Shown here one piece after another: positions 8,700 through 18,036 of a stretch of 37,748 nucleotides of DNA (positions are counted from its first letter, which is position 1; the number at the start of each line of letters is the position of its first letter). The notes below the pieces were generated by a model. That model made no database searches, was not told the origin of the DNA, and worked only from the letters and a program-made list of their open reading frames with translations. Location: the NCBI GenBank assembly GCA_020849945.1, contig JADZFK010000085.1:1-37748 (forward strand), given 5' to 3'. Both the position numbers and the translations under genes were made by a program. Source of the stretch: Pirellulales bacterium (GTDB lineage: Bacteria; Planctomycetota; Planctomycetia; Pirellulales; Lacipirellulaceae).

Positions 8700-8987
8700 T
8701 CAGCTTTCGATTTCCTTCAGCCGGGCGTGGTACTCGTCGCGTTCGCGGCGAGTTGCTTCGATATCGAACATGAGGTATTTCATATCGAGCCGAAGCTGGC
8801 TGAGCGCATCCTGCACCATATTTAGGATTCGACGGCGACGCTTCGTGCTTTCCAACACACGTTCCAAAGCGGGCAATATCTCACGCGAGTAATGCTCGGG
8901 CAGGGCTTGGATCGCGGCGGCAAGTCGAACTACATCGGCGGGCAATTCTTCGACGGGAACATTGGTAACGCGGGCAGGATTGGTCAT
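8700..8987 (-). CDS. Small coiled-coil protein of unknown function
   Basis: 95 aa from the ATG at 8987, chosen over the upstream ATG at 9020 because GGGAG lies eight nt before it. I do not recognise a family. The sequence is mostly helical: an N-terminal segment with PVEELPADVVRLAAAIQALPEHY, a basic patch STKRRRR near the middle and a heptad-like tail (LSQLRLDMKYLMFDIEATRRERDEYHARLKEIE), suggesting a coiled coil. There is no signal peptide, so it is cytoplasmic. It has its own good promoter. Its position 349 nt upstream of the kinase on the same strand does not prove a link. Confidence 0.65.
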   Translation of the reverse strand: MTNPARVTNVPVEELPADVVRLAAAIQALPEHYSREILPALERVLESTKRRRRILNMVQDALSQLRLDMKYLMFDIEATRRERDEYHARLKEIES

Positions 8988-9075
8988 CGGTGTATCTCCC
9001 AGAGGTGATGCCGTGCCCAAATTGCACTTGCCGCGCCACCGCCGCCGTCGAGGAAGCCTCCACTCTACATAACTG

Positions 9076-9105
9076 ATTATAAGGAAACGACTTGCATTCT
9101 TTCAA
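9076..9105 (-). promoter_or_regulatory. Sigma70-type promoter of the 8987 gene
   Basis: On the minus strand TTGAAA (9105-9100) and TATAAT (9081-9076) are separated by 18 nt. The -10 is a perfect consensus match and the -35 matches four of six. A start near 9069 would give a leader of about 80 nt before the ATG at 8987. Confidence 0.7.
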
Positions 9106-9260
9106 CATGCACGCAGGCTTCGCGTGATAAAAGTCGCCCATGTTTACCAATAGCAACGAGTGCCCTGGCCTGTTGACCCAAATGCTGGTAGAAGCCCACT
9201 TTACAGCGAATCCTCAGTTCTCGGGGGGCGTTGGCTTTTGGCATCACCGGGAATGCTGAT

Positions 9261-12167
9261 ATGCAACATCCTGCGAATTGGACCCCGTTTTCCCGATCCC
9301 TCTTCCGTTGGATCGCTCTTTTCTGTGCGGCCGTTCGGCTCGTTGCGCTGCCCGTGCCCCTCGCCATGGGCGAGCCAGCTTTCAGCCGATCGTTCGATGG
9401 TCCTCAAACGTCTTGGCTTCCCTTGGAAAATGGTATTGCAAGCAAGCTGTTGGTTCACGGCTGCATCCCCGGCGGTGCCCGCGATACGAAGGGGATCGAA
9501 CGGATTGCCGTTGCCGCGCCGGCCGGCTACTCGGTGTTGTTTCACTGCCCCACGCCCCCGCTTGCTGTACTGGATGAGTTGCAAATTCGCATGTGGGTGA
9601 AATCGGATCGTGGTGGCATCCGGTTGGGTGCTCGCGTTGTCATGCCGCGTTCGGCCGATCCAACAGATCCTACGAAGGCCAGAACGCTTGTGTTCGGCAC
9701 CGATTACACTCGCGCTGGACAATGGCAGGAGTTAGTCTTCTCCCAAGTACCCAAGCTGCTGGCAGAGCAAGTACGCGTTCTGCGAACCGTGCCCGGCTCG
9801 AAGGCCGATGCGACCGAAGCTTACGTCGATGCCGTGGTCGTGATGGTGCCGGGGGATCCCAATGGCTTGGAGATTGGAACCGATCAGTTAAGCATGGAAG
9901 GCATTCGGCTCGATGAGGCGAGGCTGACCGCCTCGTTACCCGCCGCGGGGGCTTCCGCGCTATCCAATTCGTCGGTAGGCAACGCGATTGCAACTTCGGC
10001 CGTCGAACCGCGAGATCGAATATTCCCCTCTGGGCCACAAACCAGAGGTTCTGGTTCGACCACGGGCAGCTTGGTCACTGCCAGCAGCCCGGTTCACGAT
10101 GAGCACGCCTTGACCGCTCGCTTGCAGGGCACCCAGTTGCTCGTGAATGAACGAGCTTTCTTTCCACGTGCTATCGAATGGAATGGCGAGCCTTTCGAAC
10201 TGCTCGCGGGGCTTGGGTTCAACGTGGTCATGTTGCCGCAGCCGCCGACCGCCGAACAAGTGGCCGAAGCGAGTCGCCACGGAATCTGGTTTGTATGTAT
10301 CCCGCCACGTTTCGAGTCCATTACTCGCGACGGAATCGGGGCGTTCGACGATCGCGTGATTGCATGGAGGCTTGAGGACGAAGCGATCGACTCGGATCCC
10401 GGCTATGCCTTGCGATGGGTCAACGCCATTCGAGAACGCGACGTGGTTTACGGCCGACCGATCATGGTTTCACCCTGTACAACATGGCGGCACGCTGGCA
10501 AGGCCGGAGATATTCTGTTGGCCGAGCATCCTCGCCTGACGCGACTCAACGAAAGTGAAATCGAATCGTGGCTAGCCGAACAACCGCGGAGCATGCGGCC
10601 GGGCACGCCCATTTGGGTTTCTGTTCCCACGCAACTAGGAGAAATCGCTCAAGCTCAACTGAGCGCACTGGGCCACGATGCTGCGCCGGGTGCAAGTGTG
10701 GATACCGATACACTCGAAGCCGCGTTGCGCGTTGCCGAACGAAGCGGTGTGCGAGGAGTGGTGTTTCGCTCGCGATCGCCGCTCACCGCGCCCGACACCC
10801 CCACCCGCCTGCGCGCCGCGCTCCTGAATCGCGTGAACGCGCAACTGCAACTCATTGGGCCTTGGCTGGCGGGCGGCAAGATAGTCAGTCGGGCAGTCTC
10901 CCTCGACGGGAGATCGGAAGGGATCGTGTTGCAGGTCGATCGGGCAAGGTTGCTCATTCCCTTTGCCAAGAGCGTTTCAGGAGTTGATCCCCCTTCGAAG
11001 AGAAACGCCACCCCACGCAGGGCAGAGGAATGGACGTTCCTTGTTCCGGGAATATCTGAAACGAGTCAAATGTTCCTGCTCACCCCGGTTTCGCTCGAAC
11101 GGCTCGAGGCCTCGGCAGTGCAACGAGTGGCCGGTGGAACGCGGATCGAACTTGCTTCAGGCGAAGGCGCGATGGCACTGATCACCGAGGACCCGCAAGT
11201 CATTCAGGGATTGCGCGCGCGAGTTGCCAAAGGTGCCGCCGCCTACCTGAAGCTGCGGCAAGACGCCCTGGCGGGGTCGACGCAATCGGTGATCGAGGTC
11301 GATCAGCGTTTGGTTCAATTAGGAAGGAAGGCAAGCCAGGATGCCACGCAATTCGCCGCGATGAATGCAAAAATTGGGCAAGCCAACCAACTCCTCTCGG
11401 CGGGCAGATTCGATGAATCGTACCGAGTCGAGCAAAGCCTGCTGCGCGAAATCGGGCAAGTTGTGAAGGACCATGAACGAGCTGCGGGGCTTGCCGAGGG
11501 GCTACAAAGCAATGCCCTCGGGCTTACGTATCGTCGATGGGGAGATTTCGCGGCACTGCAGCGCTCGTTCGAGGAATTGCGCGGTGGCGACAACCTTTTG
11601 CCAGGTGGCGACTTTGAAAACCTTGCCGAGATAACACAATTAGGCTGGCGGCACGTGCGAACGGCCGCCGAGGCCGAGGCCGAATCCCAACTCGTTGAGG
11701 CCGAGGCCGAATTGAGTTCCCGTTCACCGCAACAAGGAACATTTTGCTTGGAACTGCGGGCCAAACCGCGTAGTGCATCGGCGGAAGGTGCCGCCCTGAA
11801 CCTCACATCGCCACAACTGTGGATCACATCGCCGAGCATGCCGCTCGAAGCGGGGCAAACTGTTGAGATCAGCGGGTGGGTTCGCATCGAACAGCCGTTC
11901 GCCACGCCGGGCGCGGGGCTGGAGATACTCGATACGCTGGGCGGTCCGGAGTTGGCGATCGTGGTTCCGAAGACCTCGGGCTGGCAGATGTTTCGCCTCG
12001 TGCGGGCGGCCCCTCGTGCCGCGAATTTACAGGTGACGTTTGCACTCATCGGGTCCGGAAGCGCACAAGTGGATGGTGTCATGGTTCGCGCGCCGCTGCG
12101 CCCGGTTGCCCGCAGGCTTCCCGCGGTTGCACCGCCACCTACCGTGGCCGATGGCATTGCCCGATAA
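9261..12167 (+). CDS. Large exported protein with TIM-barrel-like middle and C-terminal binding-like domain
   Basis: 968 aa from the ATG at 9261 (the frame opens at a TTG at 9231). The signal peptide covers about residues 1-36 (SLFRWIALFCAAVRLVALPVPLAMG). No family is recognised with confidence. An N-terminal beta-rich region follows. A middle part (about 285-540) resembles a glycoside-hydrolase-type barrel: LLVNERAFFPRAIEWNG, LAGLGFNVVMLPQPP, VIAWRLEDE, YGRPIMVSP, GVRGVVFRSRSPL. Then comes a helical stretch (about 640-770), and a beta-sandwich opening NLLPGGDFENLAEITQLGW, typical of galactose-binding-like modules. I infer an envelope carbohydrate-related role, but no catalytic acid pair can be assigned. 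Two heptamers (TCCTCAG, TTCTCGG) lie near 9211-9224; no Shine-Dalgarno is seen. Confidence 0.65.
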   Translation: MQHPANWTPFSRSLFRWIALFCAAVRLVALPVPLAMGEPAFSRSFDGPQTSWLPLENGIASKLLVHGCIPGGARDTKGIERIAVAAPAGYSVLFHCPTPPLAVLDELQIRMWVKSDRGGIRLGARVVMPRSADPTDPTKARTLVFGTDYTRAGQWQELVFSQVPKLLAEQVRVLRTVPGSKADATEAYVDAVVVMVPGDPNGLEIGTDQLSMEGIRLDEARLTASLPAAGASALSNSSVGNAIATSAVEPRDRIFPSGPQTRGSGSTTGSLVTASSPVHDEHALTARLQGTQLLVNERAFFPRAIEWNGEPFELLAGLGFNVVMLPQPPTAEQVAEASRHGIWFVCIPPRFESITRDGIGAFDDRVIAWRLEDEAIDSDPGYALRWVNAIRERDVVYGRPIMVSPCTTWRHAGKAGDILLAEHPRLTRLNESEIESWLAEQPRSMRPGTPIWVSVPTQLGEIAQAQLSALGHDAAPGASVDTDTLEAALRVAERSGVRGVVFRSRSPLTAPDTPTRLRAALLNRVNAQLQLIGPWLAGGKIVSRAVSLDGRSEGIVLQVDRARLLIPFAKSVSGVDPPSKRNATPRRAEEWTFLVPGISETSQMFLLTPVSLERLEASAVQRVAGGTRIELASGEGAMALITEDPQVIQGLRARVAKGAAAYLKLRQDALAGSTQSVIEVDQRLVQLGRKASQDATQFAAMNAKIGQANQLLSAGRFDESYRVEQSLLREIGQVVKDHERAAGLAEGLQSNALGLTYRRWGDFAALQRSFEELRGGDNLLPGGDFENLAEITQLGWRHVRTAAEAEAESQLVEAEAELSSRSPQQGTFCLELRAKPRSASAEGAALNLTSPQLWITSPSMPLEAGQTVEISGWVRIEQPFATPGAGLEILDTLGGPELAIVVPKTSGWQMFRLVRAAPRAANLQVTFALIGSGSAQVDGVMVRAPLRPVARRLPAVAPPPTVADGIAR

Positions 12168-12244
12168 TAGTGGCTGCTCGTGTCTCGCCATTAAGCGGTC
12201 ATCGATAACTTGCAGGTTGAGCATATCGAGCAAGAATCGCCCGT

Positions 12245-12276
12245 GGCACGGACTTTAGTCCGTGATTAGTACGGAC
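12245..12276. repeat. Second copy of the CACGGACT/AGTCCGTG palindrome, partly decayed
   Basis: GGCACGGACTTTAGTCCGTG at 12245-12264 is intact. After a 7-nt spacer only CGGAC of the second unit remains (12272-12276). Same family as 6781-6825, here between two co-directional genes. Confidence 0.75.
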
Positions 12277-12329
12277 ATGATTCCATACGACCACGAGTTG
12301 CGGCCACAGGCCGCGTTAGGCTGTTGCCG

Positions 12330-13685
12330 ATGGGGAAAAACTTTTCCGTCCATGTCGAGCGTATTTGGCGAGCAGGCGTTGCGGGTGTCATGCCCGAGCG
12401 ACTTGTGCCCGAGCATGTTCAGCTCGATGGCAATTGGCTGATCGTTGACGACGAAACGATCGATCTCGATGGAATCGAGCGGATTGCCGTTGTCGGGGCA
12501 GGCAAGGCGGCAGGCGCGATGGCCGCTGCTTTGGAGCAGACCTTGGGAACTCGGTTACTGGCCGAGAAGAACGTTACGGGGTGGGTCAACGTACCGGCCA
12601 ACTGCATTCAACCGACCGACCGAATCCACTTGTACGCGGCCCGTCCGGCCGGACTCAATGAACCACGGCCGGAAGGCGTGGAGGGTACTCGGCAGATATT
12701 GAAGATCGTCGAGGGACTCACGCCGCGTGATCTGTGCCTCTGCGTGCTTACGGGCGGTGGTTCGGCCTTGTTGCCCGCTCCGGTGTGCGGCCTATCGCTG
12801 GACGAAAAAATATCCCTCACGCGAATGATGAGCGCCGCGGGGGCAAACATCGAACAGCTCAACACGGTTCGCAGCCAGTTAAGCCAGGTGAAGGGCGGCG
12901 GCCTGGCCCGATCGTGCCGAGCTGGCCGACTCGTCACACTGATCATCTCCGACGTGCTCGGCGACCGCTTGGACATGATTGCTTCTGGCCCCACGGTGTT
13001 TTCCCATTCCTCGGCAGCCGAGGCGCTTGGAATCCTCGAAGAACTGCGTTTGATCGACGAGCCAACCTTGGCAACCGTCATCAAGTATCTGCAATCGCTT
13101 CGCCGAGAGGGGCCTCGAGCCGAGCATCTGATGGACGTGCCGCGAACTCAGGCTTCACACCATGTGTTGGGCAACAATGCGGCTGCCGTTGATGCGGCGG
13201 GAGTGGAAGCGGAACGGCTTGGCTATTCCCATGCGATGGTTGCCGCCACGCGGTCGGAAGGGGCGGCGGAAGAAGTGGGCAGGCATCTGGCCCAGATGGC
13301 CTTGCGAATGCGCGACGAGGCGGGGCCTGATTGCCTGATCTCCGGCGGTGAACCCACCGTAACCCTCGCCCCCGAGGCCGTGCGGGGCAAGGGCGGTCGC
13401 AATCAGCAATTGGCGTTGGCCGCCCTGGCCGAATTGGGCGACTGCCGCGACATCGCATTTCTTTCTGCAGGCACCGACGGCGAAGATGGTCCCACCAACG
13501 CCGCCGGGGCACTGGTGAATGCCGAGGTGGTGCGCGCTGCGAACGCACGCCAACTCTACACGCAAGAGTATCTTGCCCGCAACGATGCCTACCACTTCTT
13601 CGAGCGGGCGGGCGGGCTGTTTGTTACCGGCCCCACCCACACCAACGTTTGCGATCTACGCGTCGTGGCGGTTCGGCAGGGTTAA
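12330..13685 (+). CDS. Glycerate 2-kinase (DUF4147/MOFRL family)
   Basis: 451 aa from the ATG at 12330. The N-terminal DUF4147 part has VVGAGKAAGAMAAALE and CVLTGGGSALLPAP; the middle has NTVRSQLSQVKGGGLAR and LIISDVLGDRLDMIASGPT; the C-terminal MOFRL part has GGRNQQLALAALAEL and FLSAGTDGEDGPTNAAGA. Members (GckA, TtuD, type II glycerate kinases) use ATP to phosphorylate glycerate to 2-phosphoglycerate in glycerate/serine metabolism; older annotations call them hydroxypyruvate reductase. All family blocks are present and the length is normal. Its TAA overlaps the stop of the convergent DUF1598 gene by four nt. No strong ribosome site precedes the ATG. Confidence 0.9.
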   Translation: MGKNFSVHVERIWRAGVAGVMPERLVPEHVQLDGNWLIVDDETIDLDGIERIAVVGAGKAAGAMAAALEQTLGTRLLAEKNVTGWVNVPANCIQPTDRIHLYAARPAGLNEPRPEGVEGTRQILKIVEGLTPRDLCLCVLTGGGSALLPAPVCGLSLDEKISLTRMMSAAGANIEQLNTVRSQLSQVKGGGLARSCRAGRLVTLIISDVLGDRLDMIASGPTVFSHSSAAEALGILEELRLIDEPTLATVIKYLQSLRREGPRAEHLMDVPRTQASHHVLGNNAAAVDAAGVEAERLGYSHAMVAATRSEGAAEEVGRHLAQMALRMRDEAGPDCLISGGEPTVTLAPEAVRGKGGRNQQLALAALAELGDCRDIAFLSAGTDGEDGPTNAAGALVNAEVVRAANARQLYTQEYLARNDAYHFFERAGGLFVTGPTHTNVCDLRVVAVRQG

Positions 13686-15157
13686 TCCCACCACCATTGA
13701 TCGGGGCCGAGTTTTTTCAGTTCGACGGCATTGCGGGCTTCCTGCACTTTCTTGTCGTCGTCTTCGAGCAAATTAGTGGCTTCAACCGCCTCGGTGGGAC
13801 GAATTTCAACGCCGCCGCCGATCGGCATCGCGAACGTGTTGCCCTTCCAGAACCCATTGACGGCCGACTCCACTTGTTGCGGCGGGTTAAGCGTTTCCGT
13901 GGGAAATGCCTTCTCATCGCCCAACACAGATGGTTGCCAATCCACCAGACTGTAATAGTCTTGGTTCTGGATGAACGCGGCCGCGATGGCCATATCAATG
14001 CAATTACGAAGTTGACCATACACGGGCGCTTGCTCGGCCAGCTTCGGATAGACCTTGGTGAAGGCCTTTACAAACGAATCGCTCGCTTGGTTCGGCCGAG
14101 GGGAGCGGCCTCGCTTGCCGTCCTTCGAGACAACTTCATCCTCGCCCACGAGCCGCACGCCGTCTCCTTCCATCCGCATGGCGAGCGAATCGTCACTCAC
14201 GCGAACGCATTGGTAGTTCGGTACGAAGTACCAGCGTTGCATGGCATTGCTAGCTACTTGCTTGGGGTTGGCCCGTTCGGCGTAGCTCGTCAGGTGAACG
14301 GGGGGAACCTCCAAGCCAATGCCAATGAGCTTCATGCGGTAGTCGGCTTCGACCAAGACTTGGGCGAAGTGCGTCTTGGGCGAGACGCCTCCGACCGTGA
14401 TAACTTGCATGCCAAGTTTTTCGCGCAACGAAGTAACAACGAACTGGTCTTGGCCAGGGTTCTTTCGTGGGTCGCCGATCCGGCCGCCCAATTCGTTAAG
14501 GAATTGGTGCATCCGCGAGAGGCCTTCTTCGGTCGGGTCGATCGAGCAGTAGATGAACGGTTTCTTGTTATGAGCGCCTGGCGGGAAGGCCCGTAATGCG
14601 ACCGCGAGGTCTTGGAGTTCGATCACGGGGCGGCCCGATTCCACACCCTGCGAGCGACCGGCGGGGGAGAGGCCCCACGCTTCCGCCGGGCCCGCCACGA
14701 CAATGTCGCCGCTCTCGGGGTAGCAGAAGACGTACTCGATCCGCGTCAGGCCCGCGAGGTTCTTCATCGTGTCGTCGATGCCTTGCCCGCTGGCAATCCG
14801 CTCTTTCATAATTCGGTCGAGCCGCGTGAGCGACACTTTGCGCAACGAACTGCGGCGAGCAACGTCGCGATCGAGTTTCTGCAACGCTTCTTGGGCTCGC
14901 TGCCGAGCCAACTGACCCGTGGGGTCGTTGGTCATCACGCGACGGAGGACGCCGTCGGCATCCACCGCCACACCGGAGGTTGGGCCACCGCCAATCGTGT
15001 TGCCGCCACCACCGCCGCCGAACCCACCGCCACCGCCGCCAAACTGGGCGAACGATGTCTCCGCGGCAACGAGCAGTCCGACCACAACCATCGCACAAGC
15101 CGGCATCCATCGACCAACGATCGAACGCAAGCACAACAACCGACCAAACCAAGCCAT
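13682..15157 (-). CDS. DUF1598 family exported protein
   Basis: 491 aa. The start has GAGG eight nt upstream. A signal peptide (about residues 17-37, ending ETSFAQ) is followed by a glycine-rich spacer (FGGGGGGFGGGGGG, about 39-53). The body carries the features of DUF1598, a family largely restricted to planctomycetes: LTRIEYVFCYPESGDIVVAGPAEAW, DLAVALRAFPP, FIYCSIDPTEEGLSRMHQFL, ADYRMKLIGIGLE and RWYFVPNYQCVRVSDD. The function is unknown. It should act in the periplasm or envelope. The C-terminal end is acidic then WWWD. The stop codon overlaps the convergent glycerate kinase stop. Confidence 0.85.
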   Translation of the reverse strand: MAWFGRLLCLRSIVGRWMPACAMVVVGLLVAAETSFAQFGGGGGGFGGGGGGNTIGGGPTSGVAVDADGVLRRVMTNDPTGQLARQRAQEALQKLDRDVARRSSLRKVSLTRLDRIMKERIASGQGIDDTMKNLAGLTRIEYVFCYPESGDIVVAGPAEAWGLSPAGRSQGVESGRPVIELQDLAVALRAFPPGAHNKKPFIYCSIDPTEEGLSRMHQFLNELGGRIGDPRKNPGQDQFVVTSLREKLGMQVITVGGVSPKTHFAQVLVEADYRMKLIGIGLEVPPVHLTSYAERANPKQVASNAMQRWYFVPNYQCVRVSDDSLAMRMEGDGVRLVGEDEVVSKDGKRGRSPRPNQASDSFVKAFTKVYPKLAEQAPVYGQLRNCIDMAIAAAFIQNQDYYSLVDWQPSVLGDEKAFPTETLNPPQQVESAVNGFWKGNTFAMPIGGGVEIRPTEAVEATNLLEDDDKKVQEARNAVELKKLGPDQWWWD

Positions 15158-15743
15158 GGCAATACCTCGCAGACGGCAAGTTACAATGTTCCGCGCGGAA
15201 GCGTGGCCGACCGGCCACCCCCGGGTGTCTAGGGAATCTCCGCTCCATTTATGCTAATCCCCCTGTTTTTCTAAAGCAAGAAAGTCGCCGTTTTCCTCGT
15301 GGCCGATCCGTTTTTCACCTTGGACCCCCCCGGCTCTGTCGTGGGTTGATCGCGATGCACCCCCGGCAAATCCGGGAGTTGATTGATTTTCAGTTTTCTG
15401 GATGGCCGAAAACCACGGATTGTCCCTGCCGTCCCCCCCGTCCTCGCCCCCGGCCCGCCAAAGCCGTTGCCGTGACGAGGACTGTTACTCGGTACGTTCC
15501 GTGCGACCGTCATAACCGTTCGCTCATGGTGCGGAAACTCAACGCCGTGTGTTGCGTTTCGCCAACATTCGGTCGTGCCAGGCGGTACGTTTTATCAAGC
15601 TGGTCGATTGCGCGCGCCGAGCCGACGCCTTGCGCTGGTCCTTGGGATCGCTCGTGGGCGGCTCGGCTGCGCGCGACATCTGGGAATTGCACGGGGCGAT
15701 GGGGCCGCACGCGCTCCGCTCCGCGTCGCGGCTAAACGAATGG
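15158..15743. other. Divergent intergenic region, no gene supported
   Basis: 586 nt between the divergent DUF1598 and lipoprotein genes. It has C-rich runs near 15325-15332 and 15434-15441, and a CCCCCGGCAAATCCGGG hairpin near 15360-15376. The open frame feeding into the lipoprotein gene from 15575 has no signal peptide or ribosome site and is probably leader. No clear promoter was identified. Confidence 0.4.
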
Positions 15744-15806
15744 CACCCCACAACTCGCACCCCACAACTCACACCCCACAACTCGCAACTCGCAACTCGC
15801 AACTCA
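15744..15806 (+). repeat. Tandem 14-nt/7-nt array in the leader of the 15821 lipoprotein
   Basis: Three copies of a 14-nt unit (CACCCCACAACTCG with one change) at 15744-15785 run straight into three copies of its second half (CAACTCG) at 15786-15806, all in one 7-nt register. The array ends 14 nt before the ATG at 15821 and takes the place where a Shine-Dalgarno would be expected. Confidence 0.85.
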
Positions 15807-15820
15807 CCCGCTCTGCTTTC

Positions 15821-18034
15821 ATGCATCGCCAACGTTTTCGACAATTCCTGGGCCAGGCAGCCGCACTCGTGGGATGTGTGGTCGTCGTTGGGGGTTGCGC
15901 AACTTGGCAGGGGCCGCGAATTGATCCGACGGGGGAACGGCTCCTCATTTGGCCAAACGAGCCAACGATGGTCGCGCCGCCACCTGCCTTGCCACCTGCG
16001 GCGCCGTTCCCCACCGCGCCGCCGATCGCTGCTCCGCCAGGGCCGGTTGCGGTGCAACCGCCTGTTGCCGCGCCTCCATCCGTATTGGCTTTCCAACCGC
16101 CACAACGAGTCTATCCCTCGACACCCTTTGGGAACGTGGCTGCACCGCCCGTGTATAGTGATCCGCCGGGGCTGATTCCGACATCGCCGCTCGTCGTCCC
16201 GGCGGCGCCGATCGCTTTAGATCCCAGCTTGCCTCCACCGCCGATGTTCGCTGCACCGATCGGAACGACGGCGCCCGGATCGTTGCCCCCGCCGCCTGGT
16301 ATCGCGGTACAACCTGTGCTACCGACGGCTGCCCGCGCGACACCTGGGCGAGAATTTCTGATCGTCTCACCAAGTGGTTTGGTAGCCCCGGTGGGAAGCG
16401 AGATGATCGTCAAGGCCGGGGTTGTGTCACCCTCGGGTCAGCTCATTCCCAGTCAACGGGTCGATTGGACGATCAATCGGACGGGCGTTGGGCAGTTCAC
16501 TAAATTGGGCTTCCGCGATCGGGGCCAATTTTGGGGGCTATTGGAAGCGCCGCAAAAGATCGACGATTGGACGGCAGTTTCGACCACCGCCAGCGTTCCG
16601 ATCATACTCAACACTTCGACCCCCAACGCGGCCGACGATGTGCCGATTTTCCAGGGCGAGTCGTGGGTGACGGTTACGTCATTGCTTGAAGGCACGAGCA
16701 TCGTCGGCGCCTACGCGCCGAGTTACCCCGATTTCAATCGGGCAACCTCGACGATCTACTGGGTCGATGCCCAGTGGTTGATTCCGCAGCCGGCGGTGGT
16801 CGAGCCTGGCCGGGCCCACACGATCACGACCACGCTCATGCGAAAAACAAGTGGTGAGCCGCTCGCCGGTTGGATTGTGCGTTACAACGTTTCTGGTGGG
16901 GCGGCCCTGGGATACGAGGGCGGTAGCCATGTGGAAACAACGACCGACGCAGCAGGCCGGGCGAGTGTCGAGGTTAGTCCAAAGGACGCGGGGGGCGGTG
17001 TGGCTAACATTGGGATCACGATCATTCGGCCCGAAAACGCGGGGCCTGCCGTGATGCCGCGATTGACGCTCGGCTGCGGTACCACCGCAGTGACGTGGGC
17101 GGCCGGGGGCGCGGTACCGTCGTTGCCAAATGCGGCTCCGGCAACACCAAGCGGTAGAACTGCGTTGCCGTCGCCACCATCGCTTAGTCAGCCCACGTTG
17201 CCGCCGTCGAGTACGCCGCCAACGCTCTCGACGCCACCTACGACAACAACTCCTCCGCCCGCGAGTACGCCGCCCACACTTCCTGCCACGCCTCCTGCTT
17301 CCGCCGCGGGCAAGCCGCGGCTAGAGGCCACGATGAAAGTTGTCGGAAGCGATCGCGTGTCGGTCGGGCAAAAGGTGGAGTTCGACCTTACGATCAGCAA
17401 CCGGGGAGATACGGTCGCCCGCAACATCACGATAGTCGATCGTTTCGACCGTGGCCTCAAGCACGAAAATGATACCGCGAACGAGCACGCCATCACCGCG
17501 GGAATTGCCGAGTTGGTGCCCGGCCGGTCCTCGACGGTGCGGATTTCGTTCCAGGTGATCGACGGCGGCACCCAATGCCACGAAGCAACCGTTGCGGCGG
17601 ATGGCGCGGAAGCGGTTCGCCAGCGAGGCTGTGTAACAGCCCAGCAGGCCGTCATGGAAATCAAGGTAACAAGCTTGCGTAGCCGGGTAGTGGGTGAAAC
17701 TGCCGAATTCAGTTGCACCGTGAAGAACACGGGCGATATCGCCGCCACGAATATCGAACTCGTTCTGCGCAGCGATCCCGCGATCGAACCCGCGGCCGCC
17801 GAGCGTGGTTCGGAGCGATTGGCCGATGGAAGTATCTTGTTCCGGATCACACGCATGGAGCCTGGCGAGAAGCGTACCGTTGGGCTCAACGGCATTTGCC
17901 GAGTTCCGAGCACTCGGGCGTGTGTGCGAGCACAAGTTACGGCCGATGGCGGCGTGAACAGGGTGGATGAGGCGTGTTTGGAGATTTTGCCGCCGCTTGG
18001 CGGCACGGCGTCTCCGCGCGGTTCGGCACCATAA
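15821..18034 (+). CDS. Proline-rich lipoprotein with DUF11-like domains
   Basis: 737 aa from the ATG at 15821. The N-terminus is a lipoprotein signal: basic start, hydrophobic stretch and VGGC with Cys26 as the acylated residue. A Pro/Ala-rich segment follows (about 45-180), then a beta-rich region with GREFLIVSPSGLVAPVGSEM, a second Pro/Thr-rich linker near 515-580 (runs of TPPTL), and two DUF11/CARDB-like beta-sandwiches: VGQKVEFDLTISNRGDTVA near 595 and VGETAEFSCTVKNTGDIAA near 700. DUF11-type domains are common in surface proteins. I infer an outer-envelope structural role; no enzyme signature is seen. The longer frame to 15575 is rejected because the lipoprotein signal begins at 15821. 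Confidence 0.78.
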   Translation: MHRQRFRQFLGQAAALVGCVVVVGGCATWQGPRIDPTGERLLIWPNEPTMVAPPPALPPAAPFPTAPPIAAPPGPVAVQPPVAAPPSVLAFQPPQRVYPSTPFGNVAAPPVYSDPPGLIPTSPLVVPAAPIALDPSLPPPPMFAAPIGTTAPGSLPPPPGIAVQPVLPTAARATPGREFLIVSPSGLVAPVGSEMIVKAGVVSPSGQLIPSQRVDWTINRTGVGQFTKLGFRDRGQFWGLLEAPQKIDDWTAVSTTASVPIILNTSTPNAADDVPIFQGESWVTVTSLLEGTSIVGAYAPSYPDFNRATSTIYWVDAQWLIPQPAVVEPGRAHTITTTLMRKTSGEPLAGWIVRYNVSGGAALGYEGGSHVETTTDAAGRASVEVSPKDAGGGVANIGITIIRPENAGPAVMPRLTLGCGTTAVTWAAGGAVPSLPNAAPATPSGRTALPSPPSLSQPTLPPSSTPPTLSTPPTTTTPPPASTPPTLPATPPASAAGKPRLEATMKVVGSDRVSVGQKVEFDLTISNRGDTVARNITIVDRFDRGLKHENDTANEHAITAGIAELVPGRSSTVRISFQVIDGGTQCHEATVAADGAEAVRQRGCVTAQQAVMEIKVTSLRSRVVGETAEFSCTVKNTGDIAATNIELVLRSDPAIEPAAAERGSERLADGSILFRITRMEPGEKRTVGLNGICRVPSTRACVRAQVTADGGVNRVDEACLEILPPLGGTASPRGSAP

Positions 18035-18036
18035 TA

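Noticed and set aside
13649-14596. 315-codon plus-strand frame over DUF1598
   Set aside because: Antisense shadow; the DUF1598 motifs, signal peptide and ribosome site are on the minus strand.
15744-15806. CRISPR or coding repeat
   Set aside because: Units are 14 and 7 nt without spacers and lie upstream of a clear lipoprotein start.
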